From the NCBI GenBank assembly GCA_013399895.1, contig VXBA01001276.1, positions 62,001 to 126,000 on the forward strand: 64,000 bases of DNA, in the 5' to 3' direction. This DNA is from Serilophus lunatus. Its lineage: Eukaryota > Chordata > Aves > Passeriformes > Eurylaimidae. This document shows positions 62,501-64,000 of this stretch, piece after piece (positions within the stretch are counted from its first letter, which is position 1; each line of letters starts with the position of its first letter). A model generated the notes under the pieces. That model ran no database searches. It was given only the letters and a program-made list of their open reading frames with translations, and was not told the origin of the DNA. The position numbers and the translations under genes are program-made.

Positions 62501-64000
62501 CATACCAAATGATATCAGAAGAAAGCGCCATCTCTATCTGTGGGCTATTGTATCTAACTGCATTTACAAACCACTTCAAACCACCGAACTTTCTGCCAAC
62601 ATTCTCGGAGATGGGCTGCCAATTAATAAGTTACAACATCTAACACTGGTCAAGATGAAAAGAGGTCAAATCCTATTATTCAAATGCATAAAATATGTTT
62701 AAAATAACTATAATAATTTAAAGCATTAAAACTCCTTTTGATTTATGCTTAAAAGTCCATTTTTAAATGCCTAAGAGATTTTTCCCCTTGTTGCACACAC
62801 CTTTAATATCTTTAAAAGCTGCCTCATCTATTTTTTGTCCAGATATTCAGCAATTATTTTTTCTTTCTGTGTTTTTTTTTTCTTTTTGAACTACATTAAA
62901 AGATTGCTCAGATTCATATCATCTGGTAAAAACTAGGCAGTTTTCTTGAATGATCTTCATAAACTGAAGACTTTTAACTGTAGCTTTTAAAGATATTTAA
63001 TTGGAAGGTAGGTCCTTCACGTGCTATACATGTCTAGACAGGAAGCTAGCATTTGTTTATCCTTAAATGAGTCAGGACAATTAGTTCGACTGCTGTTTAC
63101 TATAATGGCAAGGAAAAAAGAGTAATTGAGTCACACAGGAGAAAACTTCTATCTCTTTGAGTCTCTAGTAAGCAGTAATAGTGTCTTGTTAAAACACCAC
63201 CTCATTCCTGCATCTACCTATATTAAATTAAATATTCATTCATATCACCTACTCTGCAACAGTGTTGTCTTTGATTATCTCCATAGTCCTACTAAGATGG
63301 ATAATTTTATGATTTTAACATTTCTATCTCTTAGGAGATGGGATAAGCAAATCCCATGATGCAGGCTGTGAAGGAATTGCCATGGAGAGTCCCTCTCACT
63401 TTTTATAGTTGGCATCACACAGTGAGGTAGGTGGATCCTCTTCTCTGCACTTCATCTTCCACTAGCCACAGCAGGTGACAAGAGCCATCATTTAGTAGGC
63501 CTTTAAGCACTTGAGATGCAGGATAATGTCCCACTAGGACATGCTTTTGGGATGACTCCTGGAGGAACTGAAGGCTGGTAAAAAAAAATTTAAAAGAGAG
63601 TTTCTGTTTGCCACCCTATGAAAAGAGACATGCTGAACTCAACAAAACACATTCACTTTGTCTCTACATTTGGCAATACATATGTATGAACTTTGACGAA
63701 GAAAACCACATAGACATTCTAGTTATGCTCAGATCACATTAGCAGCACAAAAGGACGAGTTCACACTTCACATCTTTTCCTGACCGATTGGAGTTCTCAT
63801 TTAAATGGGCTCAGTGAGCAGTTAGCTAGAGGTTGGAAAGAATAAATCCAGTCTTATTGCTGTCAGCTTTGTGGTCATCCTATAGTCCAGAAATCTTGTG
63901 ACTTTTTCCCTTTCATAACTTCTTGACCACAATAACACGGTACTTTTAATTCCTCCATGGCACCCATGGGTGGTGCAGCTCCTCACTGTTACCAGCAAGT
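59520..64000. other. AT-rich non-coding DNA
   Basis: No gene or repeat family is recognised. The interval holds an A10-TC-T11 near-palindrome at 61719-61741, an A13 run at 62096-62108, and a 157-codon plus-strand frame (62229-62702) that is poor in acidic residues and has no splice support. The stretch 60480-60880 is less AT-simple, with CAATTAG- and TTAATGATGACC-type cores, and might be regulatory. Confidence 0.6.
61719..61741. repeat. A10/T11 near-palindrome
   Basis: A run of ten A is followed by TC and a run of eleven T, giving a perfect A-T hairpin with almost no loop. Such poly(dA)/poly(dT) palindromes are fragile and often misassembled. Confidence 0.85.

Noticed and set aside
62229..62702. 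157-codon plus-strand frame, the longest outside the CpG island
   Set aside because: It has only about six acidic residues against many Lys, Leu and Ser, no splice signals and no recognisable domain. A frame this long is mildly unusual but expected occasionally in 64 kb.
1..64000. CRISPR arrays, tRNA, rRNA, prokaryotic operons, intact retroviral genes or a new defence-type system
   Set aside because: No regular spacer-repeat arrays, no tRNA A/B box pair, no ribosomal sequence, no tightly packed genes and no retroviral coding region were found. Everything visible fits an ordinary gene-poor avian nuclear region.

Overview
This window reads as nuclear DNA of a bird. It is AT-rich, shows no operon-like gene packing, and carries 3' fragments of CR1 retrotransposons with the avian 3' signature (TTGGACTCAATGACCTTTGA followed by ATTCTGTGATT on the sense strand). 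It also holds two copies of a common avian LTR, A/C-rich low-complexity tracts, and one dense CpG island. There is one ambiguous base, at 50327. No species or locus could be named from the sequence.

Layout. 1-5624 is AT-rich non-coding DNA with a 43-bp tandem duplication. 5625-6090 is a solo LTR fragment. 6091-17966 is mostly featureless, with small dispersed repeats and one GC-raised block. 17967-18172 is an antisense CR1 piece. 12-30 kb holds several minus-strand intervals that look like exons; the best are 16115-16363, 20171-20299, 21674-21744 and 29627-29693. 33.2-33.8 kb is an unexplained CpG-bearing block. 41105-41376 is a sense CR1 3' end. 49800-50670 is the CpG island, the only strong promoter candidate. 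It is followed by a polypurine tract and a stretch that looks like conserved regulatory DNA. 52283-52680 is a third CR1 fragment and 59107-59480 a second LTR copy. The rest is AT-rich sequence in which I recognise nothing.

How it could fit together. No protein-coding gene can be established here without RNA or alignment evidence. One model is worth testing: a gene on the minus strand starting in the CpG island. A minus-strand ATG at 50476-50478 leads to a weak donor in phase 2. The 67-nt candidate exon at 29627-29693 begins in the matching phase. The candidate exons at 21674-21744, 20171-20299 and 16115-16363 are phase-compatible with one another and end in a stop, with a minus-strand AATAAA about 295 nt further on. 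At least one exon between 29.6 and 21.7 kb would still be missing, and AT-rich DNA yields many chance splice-site pairs. Read the model as a hypothesis. I saw no CRISPR array, tRNA, rRNA, prokaryotic gene or evident new biological system.
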